Origin: Tipula vernalis
Taxonomy: Eukaryota; Arthropoda; Insecta; Diptera; Tipulidae
DNA length: 64,000 bases
Assembly (NCBI GenBank): GCA_958295665.1
Contig: OY282560.1
Span: 45,694,333 to 45,758,332, forward strand
Direction: 5' to 3'
Positions 1 through 12,100 of the stretch are shown here, piece after piece; the first letter of the stretch is position 1; each line of letters opens with the position of its first letter. A program made the position numbers and the translations under genes. The notes beneath the pieces were generated by a model. The model did not search any database. It was not told the DNA's origin and worked only from the letters and a program-made list of their open reading frames with translations.

Positions 1-164
1 AATTCGATTCGAAGAAAATAACCTTACTACAGCTCAGCCGATTCAGAGCTGTAAAAATCCAAAATCTGCAATTGTGCTCCGATTGGGTTTCTTGATACCT
101 CAAATGATAGGTCTCGGGACTTGTAATTGTTAAGCCAAACTGCATTTAAATTGGTTGATTATTT
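1..164 (+). repeat. Partial L monomer at left edge
   Basis: The window opens at L position 18, and the remaining 164 bp run to the next CCATAC. It carries the marker allele AACTGCATT (138-146) in place of AACCGCATT. Throughout domain 1 this allele is followed by an S unit with the TCGATTCG allele, as here. The array therefore continues to the left of the window. Confidence 0.97.
28..53 (+). other. Potential hairpin 1 in every monomer (L example)
   Basis: In L the arms TACAGCTC and GAGCTGTA are perfect complements around the 10 nt loop AGCCGATTCA. In S the arms are TATAGCTC and GAGTTGTA; both changes are C to T and would still pair as U.G in a + strand RNA. Alpha H has the perfect stem and beta H has one wobble. 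Exceptions I saw are TAAAGC in the H at 39628 and GTGTTG near 29016. Any function as a cruciform or RNA stem is inference. Confidence 0.6.
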
Positions 165-186
165 CCATACATTTCACAGAAAAATC

Positions 187-220
187 GATTCGAAGAAATC
201 ACCTTACTATAGCTCAGCCG
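187..220 (+). promoter_or_regulatory. Pol III box-like words in S (weak)
   Basis: TAGCTCAGCCG (210-220) fits the tRNA A-box pattern TRGYNNARNNG, and GATTCGAAG (187-195) resembles a B box except for its last base. The order is reversed for a normal type 2 promoter: B-like upstream of A-like, with the next B-like word a monomer further on. No T run of four or more is seen on the + strand to end transcription. The match is probably fortuitous; it is listed because it repeats in every S and beta H unit. Confidence 0.15.
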
Positions 221-286
221 ATTCAGAGTTGTAAAAATCCAAAATCTGCAATTGTGCTCAGAATGCGGTTCTTGATACCTCAAATG

Positions 287-304
287 ATAGGTCACGGGAC
301 CTGT
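287..304 (+). other. Potential hairpin 2 in every monomer (S example)
   Basis: ATAGGTC and GACCTGT flank the 4 nt loop ACGG. The inner five pairs (AGGTC/GACCT) are perfect and the outer two add one G.U and one A.U. In L the right arm is GACTTGT, again a C to T change that leaves a G.U pair in + strand RNA, and the loop is TCGG. The L copy lies at 107-124 in the first monomer. Confidence 0.5.
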
Positions 305-314
305 AATTGCTATA

Positions 315-495
315 CCATACATTTCGTAGAAAATTCGATTCGAAGAAAATAACCTTACTACAGCTCAGCCGATTCAGAGCTGTAAAAATCCAAAATCTGC
401 AATTGTGCTCCGATTGGGTTTCTTGATACCTCAAATGATAGGTCTCGGGACTTGTAATTGTTAAGCCAAACCGCATTTAAATTGGTTGATTATTT
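315..495 (+). repeat. L monomer, 181 bp (reference copy)
   Basis: This is the reference long monomer, starting CCATACATTTCGTAG and ending TTGGTTGATTATTT. It aligns to S over about 145 bp with about 14 differences, roughly 10% divergence, including one extra A in GAAAATAACC. After TGTAATTG it carries a 35 bp tail where S has 5 bp. That tail contains AACCGCATT, the palindrome ATTTAAAT and GGTTGATTATTT. L always follows S, and is followed by S or by an H hybrid. In domain 1, recurrent L alleles are AACTGCATT, and a linked pair GAGTTG plus ACTTGCAATT. Confidence 0.96.
469..487 (+). other. Dyad in the L-specific 3' tail
   Basis: AACC, two bases, the 8 bp palindrome ATTTAAAT (475-482), one base, then GGTT form an imperfect inverted repeat. 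It lies in the segment present in L and H but missing from S. The palindrome is intact in nearly all L and H copies; the exception I noted is the one-base deletion near 28758. Confidence 0.6.
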
Positions 496-1117
496 CCATA
501 CATTTCACAGAAAAATTGATTCGAAGAAATCACCTTACTATAGCTCAGCCGATTCAGAGTTGTAAAAATCCAAAATCTGCAATTGTGCTCAGAATGCGGT
601 TCTTGATACCTCAAATGATAGGTCACGGGACCTGTAATTGCTATACCATACATTTCGTAGAAAATTCGATTCGAAGAAAATAACCTTACTACAGCTCAGC
701 CGATTCAGAGCTGTAAAAATCCAAAATCTGCAATTGTGCTCCGATTGGGTTTCTTGATACCTCAAATGATAGGTCTCGGGACTTGTAATTGTTAAGCCAA
801 ACCGCATTTAAATTGGTTGATTATTTCCATACATTTCACAGAAAAATTGATTCGAAGAAATCACCTTACTATAGCTCAGCCGATTCAGAGTTGTAAAAAT
901 CCAAAATCTGCAATTGTGCTCAGAATGCGGTTCTTGATACCTCAAATGATAGGTCACGGGACCTGTAATTGCTATACCATACATTTCGTAGAAAATTCGA
1001 TTCGAAGAAAATAACCTTACTACAGCTCAGCCGATTCAGAGTTGTAAAAATCCAAAATCTGCAATTGTGCTCCGATTGGGTTTCTTGATACCTCAAATGA
1101 TAGGTCTCGGGACTTGC

Positions 1118-3499
1118 AATTGTTAAGCCAAACCGCATTTAAATTGGTTGATTATTTCCATACATTTCACAGAAAAATTGATTCGAAGAAATCACCTTAC
1201 TATAGCTCAGCCGATTCAGAGTTGTAAAAATCCAAAATCTGCAATTGTGCTCAGAATGCGGTTCTTGATACCTCAAATGATAGGTCACGGGACCTGTAAT
1301 TGCTATACCATACATTTCGTAGAAAATTCGATTCGAAGAAAATAACCTTACTACAGCTCAGCCGATTCAGAGCTGTAAAAATCCAAAATCTGCAATTGTG
1401 CTCCGATTGGGTTTCTTGATACCTCAAATGATAGGTCTCGGGACTTGTAATTGTTAAGCCAAACCGCATTTAAATTGGTTGATTATTTCCATACATTTCA
1501 CAGAAAAATTGATTCGAAGAAATCACCTTACTATAGCTCAGCCGATTCAGAGTTGTAAAAATCCAAAATCTGCAATTGTGCTCAGAATGCGGTTCTTGAT
1601 ACCTCAAATGATAGGTCACGGGACCTGTAATTGCTATACCATACATTTCGTAGAAAATTCGATTCGAAGAAAATAACCTTACTACAGCTCAGCCGATTCA
1701 GAGTTGTAAAAATCCAAAATCTGCAATTGTTCTCCGATTGGGTTTCTTGATACCTCAAATGATAGGTCTCGGGACTTGCAATTGTTAAGCCAAACCGCAT
1801 TTAAATTGGTTGATTATTTCCATACATTTCACAGAAAAATTGATCCGAAGAAATCACCTTACTATAGCTCAGCCGATTCAGAGTTGTAAAAATCCAAAAT
1901 CTGCAATTGTGCTCAGAATGCGGTTCTTGATACCTCAAATGATAGGTCACGGGACCTGTAATTGCTATACCATACATTTCGTAGAAAATTCGATTCGAAG
2001 AAAATAACCTTACTACAGCTCAGCCGATTCAGAGCTGTAAAAATCCAAAATCTGCAATTGTGCTCCGATTGGGTTTCTTGATACCTCAAATGATAGGTCT
2101 CGGGACTTGTAATTGTTAAGCCAAACCGCATTTAAATTGGTTGATTATTTCCATACATTTCACAGAAAAATTGATTCGAAGAAATCACCTTACTATAGCT
2201 CAGCCGATTCAGAGTTGTAAAAATCCAAAATCTGCAATTGTGCTCAGAATGCGGTTCTTGATACCTCAAATGATAGGTCACGGGACCTGTAATTGCTATA
2301 CCATACATTTCGTAGAAAATTCGATTCGAAGAAAATAACCTTACTACAGCTCAGCCGATTCAGAGCTGTAAAAATCCAAAATCTGCAATTGTGCTCCGAT
2401 TGGGTTTCGTGATACCTCAAATGATAGGTCTCGGGACTTGTAATTGTTAAGCCAAACCGCATTTAAATTGGTTGATTATTTCCATACATTTCACAGAAAA
2501 ATTGATTCGAAGAAATCACCTTACTATAGCTCAGCCGATTCAGAGTTGTAAAAATCCAAAATCTGCAATTGTGCTCAGAATGCGGTTCTTGATACCTCAA
2601 ATGATAGGTCACGGGACCTGTAATTGCTATACCATACATTTCGTAGAAAATTCGATTCGAAGAAAATAACCTTACTACAGCTCAGCCGATTCAGAGCTGT
2701 AAAAATCCAAAATCTGCAATTGTGCTCCGATTGGGTTTCTTGATACCTCAAATGATAGGTCTCGGGACTTGTAATTGTTAAGCCAAACTGCATTTAAATT
2801 GGTTGATTATTTCCATACATTTCACAGAAAAATCGATTCGAAGAAATCACCTTACTATAGCTCAGCCGATTCAGAGTTGTAAAAATCCAAAATCTGCAAT
2901 TGTGCTCAGAATGCGGTTCTTGATACCTCAAATGATAGGTCACGGGACCTGTAATTGCTATACCATACATTTCGTAGAAAATTCGATTCGAAGAAAATAA
3001 CCTTACTACAGCTCAGCCGATTCAGAGCTGTAAAAATCCAAAATCTGCAATTGTGCTCCGATTGGGTTTCTTGATACCTCAAATGATAGGTCTCGGGACT
3101 TGTAATTGTTAAGCCAAACCGCATTTAAATTGGTTGATTATTTCCATACATTTCACAGAAAAATTGATTCGAAGAAATCACCTTACTATAGCTCAGCCGA
3201 TTCAGAGTTGTAAAAATCCAAAATCTGCAATTGTGCTCAGAATGCGGTTCTTGATACCTCAAATGATAGGTCACGGGACCTGTAATTGCTATACCATACA
3301 TTTCGTAGAAAATTCGATTCGAAGAAAATAACCTTACTACAGCTCAGCCGATTCAGAGCTGTAAAAATCCAAAATCTGCAATTGTGCTCCGATTGGGTTT
3401 CTTGATACCTCAAATGATAGGTCTCGGGACTTGTAATTGTTAAGCCAAACCGCATTTAAATTGGTTGATTATTTCCATACATTTCACAGAAAAATTGAT
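1118..3499 (+). repeat. Copy 1 of a 12-dimer offset duplication
   Basis: This block matches 5090-7471 at an offset of 3,972 bp (12 x 331). Two otherwise unique changes are shared: T for G at 1731 and 5703 (TTGTTCTCC), and G for T at 2409 and 6381 (TTTCGTGATA). The order of S and L alleles also agrees. The match ends on the left at the C/T difference 1117/5089 (CTTGCAAT against CTTGTAAT) and on the right at 3500/7472 (GATTCG against GATCCG). The one internal difference I saw is 2965/6937. Bounds are read by eye from marker sites. Confidence 0.85.
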
Positions 3500-5089
3500 T
3501 CGAAGAAATCACCTTACTATAGCTCAGCCGATTCAGAGTTGTAAAAATCCAAAATCTGCAATTGTGCTCAGAATGCGGTTCTTGATACCTCAAATGATAG
3601 GTCACGGGACCTGTAATTGCTATACCATACATTTCGTAGAAAATTCGATTCGAAGAAAATAACCTTACTACAGCTCAGCCGATTCAGAGTTGTAAAAATC
3701 CAAAATCTGCAATTGTGCTCCGATTGGGTTTCTTGATACCTCAAATGATAGGTCTCGGGACTTGCAATTGTTAAGCCAAACCGCATTTAAATTGGTTGAT
3801 TATTTCCATACATTTCACAGAAAAATTGATTCGAAGAAATCACCTTACTATAGCTCAGCCGATTCAGAGTTGTAAAAATCCAAAATCTGCAATTGTGCTC
3901 AGAATGCGGTTCTTGATACCTCAAATGATAGGTCACGGGACCTGTAATTGCTATACCATACATTTCGTAGAAAATTCGATTCGAAGAAAATAACCTTACT
4001 ACAGCTCAGCCGATTCAGAGCTGTAAAAATCCAAAATCTGCAATTGTGCTCCGATTGGGTTTCTTGATACCTCAAATGATAGGTCTCGGGACTTGTAATT
4101 GTTAAGCCAAACCGCATTTAAATTGGTTGATTATTTCCATACATTTCACAGAAAAATTGATTCGAAGAAATCACCTTACTATAGCTCAGCCGATTCAGAG
4201 TTGTAAAAATCCAAAATCTGCAATTGTGCTCAGAATGCGGTTCTTGATACCTCAAATGATAGGTCACGGGACCTGTAATTGCTATACCATACATTTCGTA
4301 GAAAATTCGATTCGAAGAAAATAACCTTACTACAGCTCAGCCGATTCAGAGCTGTAAAAATCCAAAATCTGCAATTGTGCTCCGATTGGGTTTCTTGATA
4401 CCTCAAATGATAGGTCTCGGGACTTGTAATTGTTAAGCCAAACCGCATTTAAATTGGTTGATTATTTCCATACATTTCACAGAAAAATTGATTCGAAGAA
4501 ATCACCTTACTATAGCTCAGCCGATTCAGAGTTGTAAAAATCCAAAATCTGCAATTGTGCTCAGAATGCGGTTCTTGATACCTCAAATGATAGGTCACGG
4601 GACCTGTAATTGCTATACCATACATTTCGTAGAAAATTCGATTCGAAGAAAATAACCTTACTACAGCTCAGCCGATTCAGAGTTGTAAAAATCCAAAATC
4701 TGCAATTGTGCTCCGATTGGGTTTCTTGATACCTCAAATGATAGGTCTCGGGACTTGCAATTGTTAAGCCAAACCGCATTTAAATTGGTTGATTATTTCC
4801 ATACATTTCACAGAAAAATTGATCCGAAGAAATCACCTTACTATAGCTCAGCCGATTCAGAGTTGTAAAAATCCAAAATCTGCAATTGTGCTCAGAATGC
4901 GGTTCTTGATACCTCAAATGATAGGTCACGGGACCTGTAATTGCTATACCATACATTTCGTAGAAAATTCGATTCGAAGAAAATAACCTTACTACAGCTC
5001 AGCCGATTCAGAGCTGTAAAAATCCAAAATCTGCAATTGTGCTCCGATTGGGTTTCTTGATACCTCAAATGATAGGTCTCGGGACTTGT

Positions 5090-7471
5090 AATTGTTAAGC
5101 CAAACCGCATTTAAATTGGTTGATTATTTCCATACATTTCACAGAAAAATTGATTCGAAGAAATCACCTTACTATAGCTCAGCCGATTCAGAGTTGTAAA
5201 AATCCAAAATCTGCAATTGTGCTCAGAATGCGGTTCTTGATACCTCAAATGATAGGTCACGGGACCTGTAATTGCTATACCATACATTTCGTAGAAAATT
5301 CGATTCGAAGAAAATAACCTTACTACAGCTCAGCCGATTCAGAGCTGTAAAAATCCAAAATCTGCAATTGTGCTCCGATTGGGTTTCTTGATACCTCAAA
5401 TGATAGGTCTCGGGACTTGTAATTGTTAAGCCAAACCGCATTTAAATTGGTTGATTATTTCCATACATTTCACAGAAAAATTGATTCGAAGAAATCACCT
5501 TACTATAGCTCAGCCGATTCAGAGTTGTAAAAATCCAAAATCTGCAATTGTGCTCAGAATGCGGTTCTTGATACCTCAAATGATAGGTCACGGGACCTGT
5601 AATTGCTATACCATACATTTCGTAGAAAATTCGATTCGAAGAAAATAACCTTACTACAGCTCAGCCGATTCAGAGTTGTAAAAATCCAAAATCTGCAATT
5701 GTTCTCCGATTGGGTTTCTTGATACCTCAAATGATAGGTCTCGGGACTTGCAATTGTTAAGCCAAACCGCATTTAAATTGGTTGATTATTTCCATACATT
5801 TCACAGAAAAATTGATCCGAAGAAATCACCTTACTATAGCTCAGCCGATTCAGAGTTGTAAAAATCCAAAATCTGCAATTGTGCTCAGAATGCGGTTCTT
5901 GATACCTCAAATGATAGGTCACGGGACCTGTAATTGCTATACCATACATTTCGTAGAAAATTCGATTCGAAGAAAATAACCTTACTACAGCTCAGCCGAT
6001 TCAGAGCTGTAAAAATCCAAAATCTGCAATTGTGCTCCGATTGGGTTTCTTGATACCTCAAATGATAGGTCTCGGGACTTGTAATTGTTAAGCCAAACCG
6101 CATTTAAATTGGTTGATTATTTCCATACATTTCACAGAAAAATTGATTCGAAGAAATCACCTTACTATAGCTCAGCCGATTCAGAGTTGTAAAAATCCAA
6201 AATCTGCAATTGTGCTCAGAATGCGGTTCTTGATACCTCAAATGATAGGTCACGGGACCTGTAATTGCTATACCATACATTTCGTAGAAAATTCGATTCG
6301 AAGAAAATAACCTTACTACAGCTCAGCCGATTCAGAGCTGTAAAAATCCAAAATCTGCAATTGTGCTCCGATTGGGTTTCGTGATACCTCAAATGATAGG
6401 TCTCGGGACTTGTAATTGTTAAGCCAAACCGCATTTAAATTGGTTGATTATTTCCATACATTTCACAGAAAAATTGATTCGAAGAAATCACCTTACTATA
6501 GCTCAGCCGATTCAGAGTTGTAAAAATCCAAAATCTGCAATTGTGCTCAGAATGCGGTTCTTGATACCTCAAATGATAGGTCACGGGACCTGTAATTGCT
6601 ATACCATACATTTCGTAGAAAATTCGATTCGAAGAAAATAACCTTACTACAGCTCAGCCGATTCAGAGCTGTAAAAATCCAAAATCTGCAATTGTGCTCC
6701 GATTGGGTTTCTTGATACCTCAAATGATAGGTCTCGGGACTTGTAATTGTTAAGCCAAACTGCATTTAAATTGGTTGATTATTTCCATACATTTCACAGA
6801 AAAATCGATTCGAAGAAATCACCTTACTATAGCTCAGCCGATTCAGAGTTGTAAAAATCCAAAATCTGCAATTGTGCTCAGAATGCGGTTCTTGATACCT
6901 CAAATGATAGGTCACGGGACCTGTAATTGCTATACCTTACATTTCGTAGAAAATTCGATTCGAAGAAAATAACCTTACTACAGCTCAGCCGATTCAGAGC
7001 TGTAAAAATCCAAAATCTGCAATTGTGCTCCGATTGGGTTTCTTGATACCTCAAATGATAGGTCTCGGGACTTGTAATTGTTAAGCCAAACCGCATTTAA
7101 ATTGGTTGATTATTTCCATACATTTCACAGAAAAATTGATTCGAAGAAATCACCTTACTATAGCTCAGCCGATTCAGAGTTGTAAAAATCCAAAATCTGC
7201 AATTGTGCTCAGAATGCGGTTCTTGATACCTCAAATGATAGGTCACGGGACCTGTAATTGCTATACCATACATTTCGTAGAAAATTCGATTCGAAGAAAA
7301 TAACCTTACTACAGCTCAGCCGATTCAGAGCTGTAAAAATCCAAAATCTGCAATTGTGCTCCGATTGGGTTTCTTGATACCTCAAATGATAGGTCTCGGG
7401 ACTTGTAATTGTTAAGCCAAACCGCATTTAAATTGGTTGATTATTTCCATACATTTCACAGAAAAATTGAT
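5090..7471 (+). repeat. Copy 2 of the 12-dimer offset duplication
   Basis: This is the partner of 1118-3499, with the shared rare changes at 5703 and 6381. It has one private change at 6937 (CCTTAC for CCATAC at the start of an L unit). The near identity indicates a recent multi-kilobase exchange or duplication inside domain 1. Confidence 0.85.
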
Positions 7472-9101
7472 CCGAAGAAATCACCTTACTATAGCTCAGC
7501 CGATTCAGAGTTGTAAAAATCCAAAATCTGCAATTGTGCTCAGAATGCGGTTCTTGATACCTCAAATGATAGGTCACGGGACCTGTAATTGCTATACCAT
7601 ACATTTCGTAGAAAATTCGATTCGAAGAAAATAACCTTACTACAGCTCAGCCGATTCAGAGTTGTAAAAATCCAAAATCTGCAATTGTGCTCCGATTGGG
7701 TTTCTTGATACCTCAAATGATAGGTCTCGGGACTTGCAATTGTTAAGCCAAACCGCATTTAAATTGGTTGATTATTTCCATACATTTCACAGAAAAATTG
7801 ATCCGAAGAAATCACCTTACTATAGCTCAGCCGATTCAGAGTTGTAAAAATCCAAAATCTGCAATTGTGCTCAGAATGCGGTTCTTGATACCTCAAATGA
7901 TAGGTCACGGGACCTGTAATTGCTATACCATACATTTCGTAGAAAATTCGATTCGAAGAAAATAACCTTACTACAGCTCAGCCGATTCAGAGCTGTAAAA
8001 ATCCAAAATCTGCAATTGTGCTCCGATTGGGTTTCTTGATACCTCAAATGATAGGTCTCGGGACTTGTAATTGTTAAGCCAAACCGCATTTAAATTGGTT
8101 GATTATTTCCATACATTTCACAGAAAAATTGATTCGAAGAAATCACCTTACTATAGCTCAGCCGATTCAGAGTTGTAAAAATCCAAAATCTGCAATTGTG
8201 CTCAGAATGCGGTTCTTGATACCTCAAATGATAGGTCACGGGACCTGTAATTGCTATACCATACATTTCGTAGAAAATTCGATTCGAAGAAAATAACCTT
8301 ACTACAGCTCAGCCGATTCAGAGCTGTAAAAATCCAAAATCTGCAATTGTGCTCCGATTGGGTTTCTTGATACCTCAAATGATAGGTCTCGGGACTTGTA
8401 ATTGTTAAGCCAAACCGCATTTAAATTGGTTGATTATTTCCATACATTTCACAGAAAAATTGATTCGAAGAAATCACCTTACTATAGCTCAGCCGATTCA
8501 GAGTTGTAAAAATCCAAAATCTGCAATTGTGCTCAGAATGCGGTTCTTGATACCTCAAATGATAGGTCACGGGACCTGTAATTGCTATACCATACATTTC
8601 GTAGAAAATTCGATTCGAAGAAAATAACCTTACTACAGCTCAGCCGATTCAGAGCTGTAAAAATCCAAAATCTGCAATTGTGCTCCGATTGGGTTTCTTG
8701 ATACCTCAAATGATAGGTCTCGGGACTTGTAATTGTTAAGCCAAACCGCATTTAAATTGGTTGATTATTTCCATACATTTCACAGAAAAATTGATTCGAA
8801 GAAATCACCTTACTATAGCTCAGCCGATTCAGAGTTGTAAAAATCCAAAATCTGCAATTGTGCTCAGAATGCGGTTCTTGATACCTCAAATGATAGGTCA
8901 CGGGACCTGTAATTGCTATACCATACATTTCGTAGAAAATTCGATTCGAAGAAAATAACCTTACTACAGCTCAGCCGATTCAGAGCTGTAAAAATCCAAA
9001 ATCTGCAATTGTGCTCCGATTGGGTTTCTTGATACCTCAAATGATAGGTCTCGGGACTTGTAATTGTTAAGCCAAACTGCATTTAAATTGGTTGATTATT
9101 T

Positions 9102-12100
9102 CCATACATTTCACAGAAAAATCGATTCGAAGAAATCACCTTACTATAGCTCAGCCGATTCAGAGTTGTAAAAATCCAAAATCTGCAATTGTGCTCAGAA
9201 TGCGGTTCTTGATACCTCAAATGATAGGTCACGGGACCTGTAATTGCTATACCATACATTTCGTAGAAAATTCGATTCGAAGAAAATAACCTTACTACAG
9301 CTCAGCCGATTCAGAGCTGTAAAAATCCAAAATCTGCAATTGTGCTCCGATTGGGTTTCTTGATACCTCAAATGATAGGTCTCGGGACTTGTAATTGTTA
9401 AGCCAAACCGCATTTAAATTGGTTGATTATTTCCATACATTTCACAGAAAAATTGATCCGAAGAAATCACCTTACTATAGCTCAGCCGATTCAGAGTTGT
9501 AAAAATCCAAAATCTGCAATTGTGCTCAGAATGCGGTTCTTGATACCTCAAATGATAGGTCACGGGACCTGTAATTGCTATACCATACATTTCGTAGAAA
9601 ATTCGATTCGAAGAAAATAACCTTACTACAGCTCAGCCGATTCAGAGTTGTAAAAATCCAAAATCTGCAATTGTGCTCCGATTGGGTTTCTTGATACCTC
9701 AAATGATAGGTCTCGGGACTTGCAATTGTTAAGCCAAACCGCATTTAAATTGGTTGATTATTTCCATACATTTCACAGAAAAATTGATCCGAAGAAATCA
9801 CCTTACTATAGCTCAGCCGATTCAGAGTTGTAAAAATCCAAAATCTGCAATTGTGCTCAGAATGCGGTTCTTGATACCTCAAATGATAGGTCACGGGACC
9901 TGTAATTGCTATACCATACATTTCGTAGAAAATTCGATTCGAAGAAAATAACCTTACTACAGCTCAGCCGATTCAGAGCTGTAAAAATCCAAAATCTGCA
10001 ATTGTGCTCCGATTGGGTTTCTTGATACCTCAAATGATAGGTCTCGGGACTTGTAATTGTTAAGCCAAACCGCATTTAAATTGGTTGATTATTTCCATAC
10101 ATTTCACAGAAAAATTGATTCGAAGAAATCACCTTACTATAGCTCAGCCGATTCAGAGTTGTAAAAATCCAAAATCTGCAATTGTGCTCAGAATGCGGTT
10201 CTTGATACCTCAAATGATAGGTCACGGGACCTGTAATTGCTATACCATACATTTCGTAGAAAATTCGATTCGAAGAAAATAACCTTACTACAGCTCAGCC
10301 GATTCAGAGCTGTAAAAATCCAAAATCTGCAATTGTGCTCCGATTGGGTTTCTTGATACCTCAAATGATAGGTCTCGGGACTTGTAATTGTTAAGCCAAA
10401 CCGCATTTAAATTGGTTGATTATTTCCATACATTTCACAGAAAAATTGATTCGAAGAAATCACCTTACTATAGCTCAGCCGATTCAGAGTTGTAAAAATC
10501 CAAAATCTGCAATTGTGCTCAGAATGCGGTTCTTGATACCTCAAATGATAGGTCACGGGACCTGTAATTGCTATACCATACATTTCGTAGAAAATTCGAT
10601 TCGAAGAAAATAACCTTACTACAGCTCAGCCGATTCAGAGCTGTAAAAATCCAAAATCTGCAATTGTGCTCCGATTGGGTTTCTTGATACCTCAAATGAT
10701 AGGTCTCGGGACTTGTAATTGTTAAGCCAAACTGCATTTAAATTGGTTGATTATTTCCATACATTTCACAGAAAAATCGATTCGAAGAAATCACCTTACT
10801 ATAGCTCAGCCGATTCAGAGTTGTAAAAATCCAAAATCTGCAATTGTGCTCAGAATGCGGTTCTTGATACCTCAAATGATAGGTCACGGGACCTGTAATT
10901 GCTATACCATACATTTCGTAGAAAATTCGATTCGAAGAAAATAACCTTACTACAGCTCAGCCGATTCAGAGCTGTAAAAATCCAAAATCTGCAATTGTGC
11001 TCCGATTGGGTTTCTTGATACCTCAAATGATAGGTCTCGGGACTTGTAATTGTTAAGCCAAACCGCATTTAAATTGGTTGATTATTTCCATACATTTCAC
11101 AGAAAAATTGATCCGAAGAAATCACCTTACTATAGCTCAGCCGATTCAGAGTTGTAAAAATCCAAAATCTGCAATTGTGCTCAGAATGCGGTTCTTGATA
11201 CCTCAAATGATAGGTCACGGGACCTGTAATTGCTATACCATACATTTCGTAGAAAATTCGATTCGAAGAAAATAACCTTACTACAGCTCAGCCGATTCAG
11301 AGTTGTAAAAATCCAAAATCTGCAATTGTGCTCCGATTGGGTTTCTTGATACCTCAAATGATAGGTCTCGGGACTTGCAATTGTTAAGCCAAACCGCATT
11401 TAAATTGGTTGATTATTTCCATACATTTCACAGAAAAATTGATCCGAAGAAATCACCTTACTATAGCTCAGCCGATTCAGAGTTGTAAAAATCCAAAATC
11501 TGCAATTGTGCTCAGAATGCGGTTCTTGATACCTCAAATGATAGGTCACGGGACCTGTAATTGCTATACCATACATTTCGTAGAAAATTCGATTCGAAGA
11601 AAATAACCTTACTACAGCTCAGCCGATTCAGAGCTGTAAAAATCCAAAATCTGCAATTGTGCTCCGATTGGGTTTCTTGATACCTCAAATGATAGGTCTC
11701 GGGACTTGTAATTGTTAAGCCAAACCGCATTTAAATTGGTTGATTATTTCCATACATTTCACAGAAAAATTGATTCGAAGAAATCACCTTACTATAGCTC
11801 AGCCGATTCAGAGTTGTAAAAATCCAAAATCTGCAATTGTGCTCAGAATGCGGTTCTTGATACCTCAAATGATAGGTCACGGGACCTGTAATTGCTATAC
11901 CATACATTTCGTAGAAAATTCGATTCGAAGAAAATAACCTTACTACAGCTCAGCCGATTCAGAGCTGTAAAAATCCAAAATCTGCAATTGTGCTCCGATT
12001 GGGTTTCTTGATACCTCAAATGATAGGTCTCGGGACTTGTAATTGTTAAGCCAAACCGCATTTAAATTGGTTGATTATTTCCATACATTTCACAGAAAAA

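Larger units (their letters stand above)
165..314 (+). repeat. S monomer, 150 bp (reference copy)
   Basis: This is the reference short monomer, starting CCATACATTTCACAG and ending TGTAATTGCTATA. S-diagnostic sites against L are CACAG (L CGTAG), GAAATCACC (L GAAAATAACC), TATAGC (L TACAGC), GAGTTG (L GAGCTG), CTCAGAATGCGGTT (L CTCCGATTGGGTTT), CACGGG (L CTCGGG) and GACCTG (L GACTTG). It lacks about 30 bp found at the 3' end of L. G+C is about 37%. There are 161 S units in the window, the last starting at 63758. Common S alleles are TCGATTCG (this copy), TTGATTCG and TTGATCCG. L has TCGATTCG at the same place, so TCGATTCG is probably ancestral. Confidence 0.96.

Noticed and set aside
187..220. 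tRNA gene or tRNA pseudogene
   Set aside because: Only D-arm-like and T-arm-like words are present, and in the wrong order. No acceptor stem, anticodon arm or cloverleaf can be drawn.
315..340. TTCGATTCGAAG as a long palindrome or regulatory operator
   Set aside because: Only TTCGAA is a true palindrome; the extension ATTCGATTCG is a direct repeat. It is present in every monomer without any neighbouring gene to regulate.
165..495. CENP-B box (TTCG, 4 nt, A, 2 nt, CGGG core)
   Set aside because: TTCGTAGAAAATTCG in L has the TTCG and the A at the right spacing but ends TTCG instead of CGGG. The CGGG words elsewhere lack the upstream A and TTCG. No match was found on either strand.
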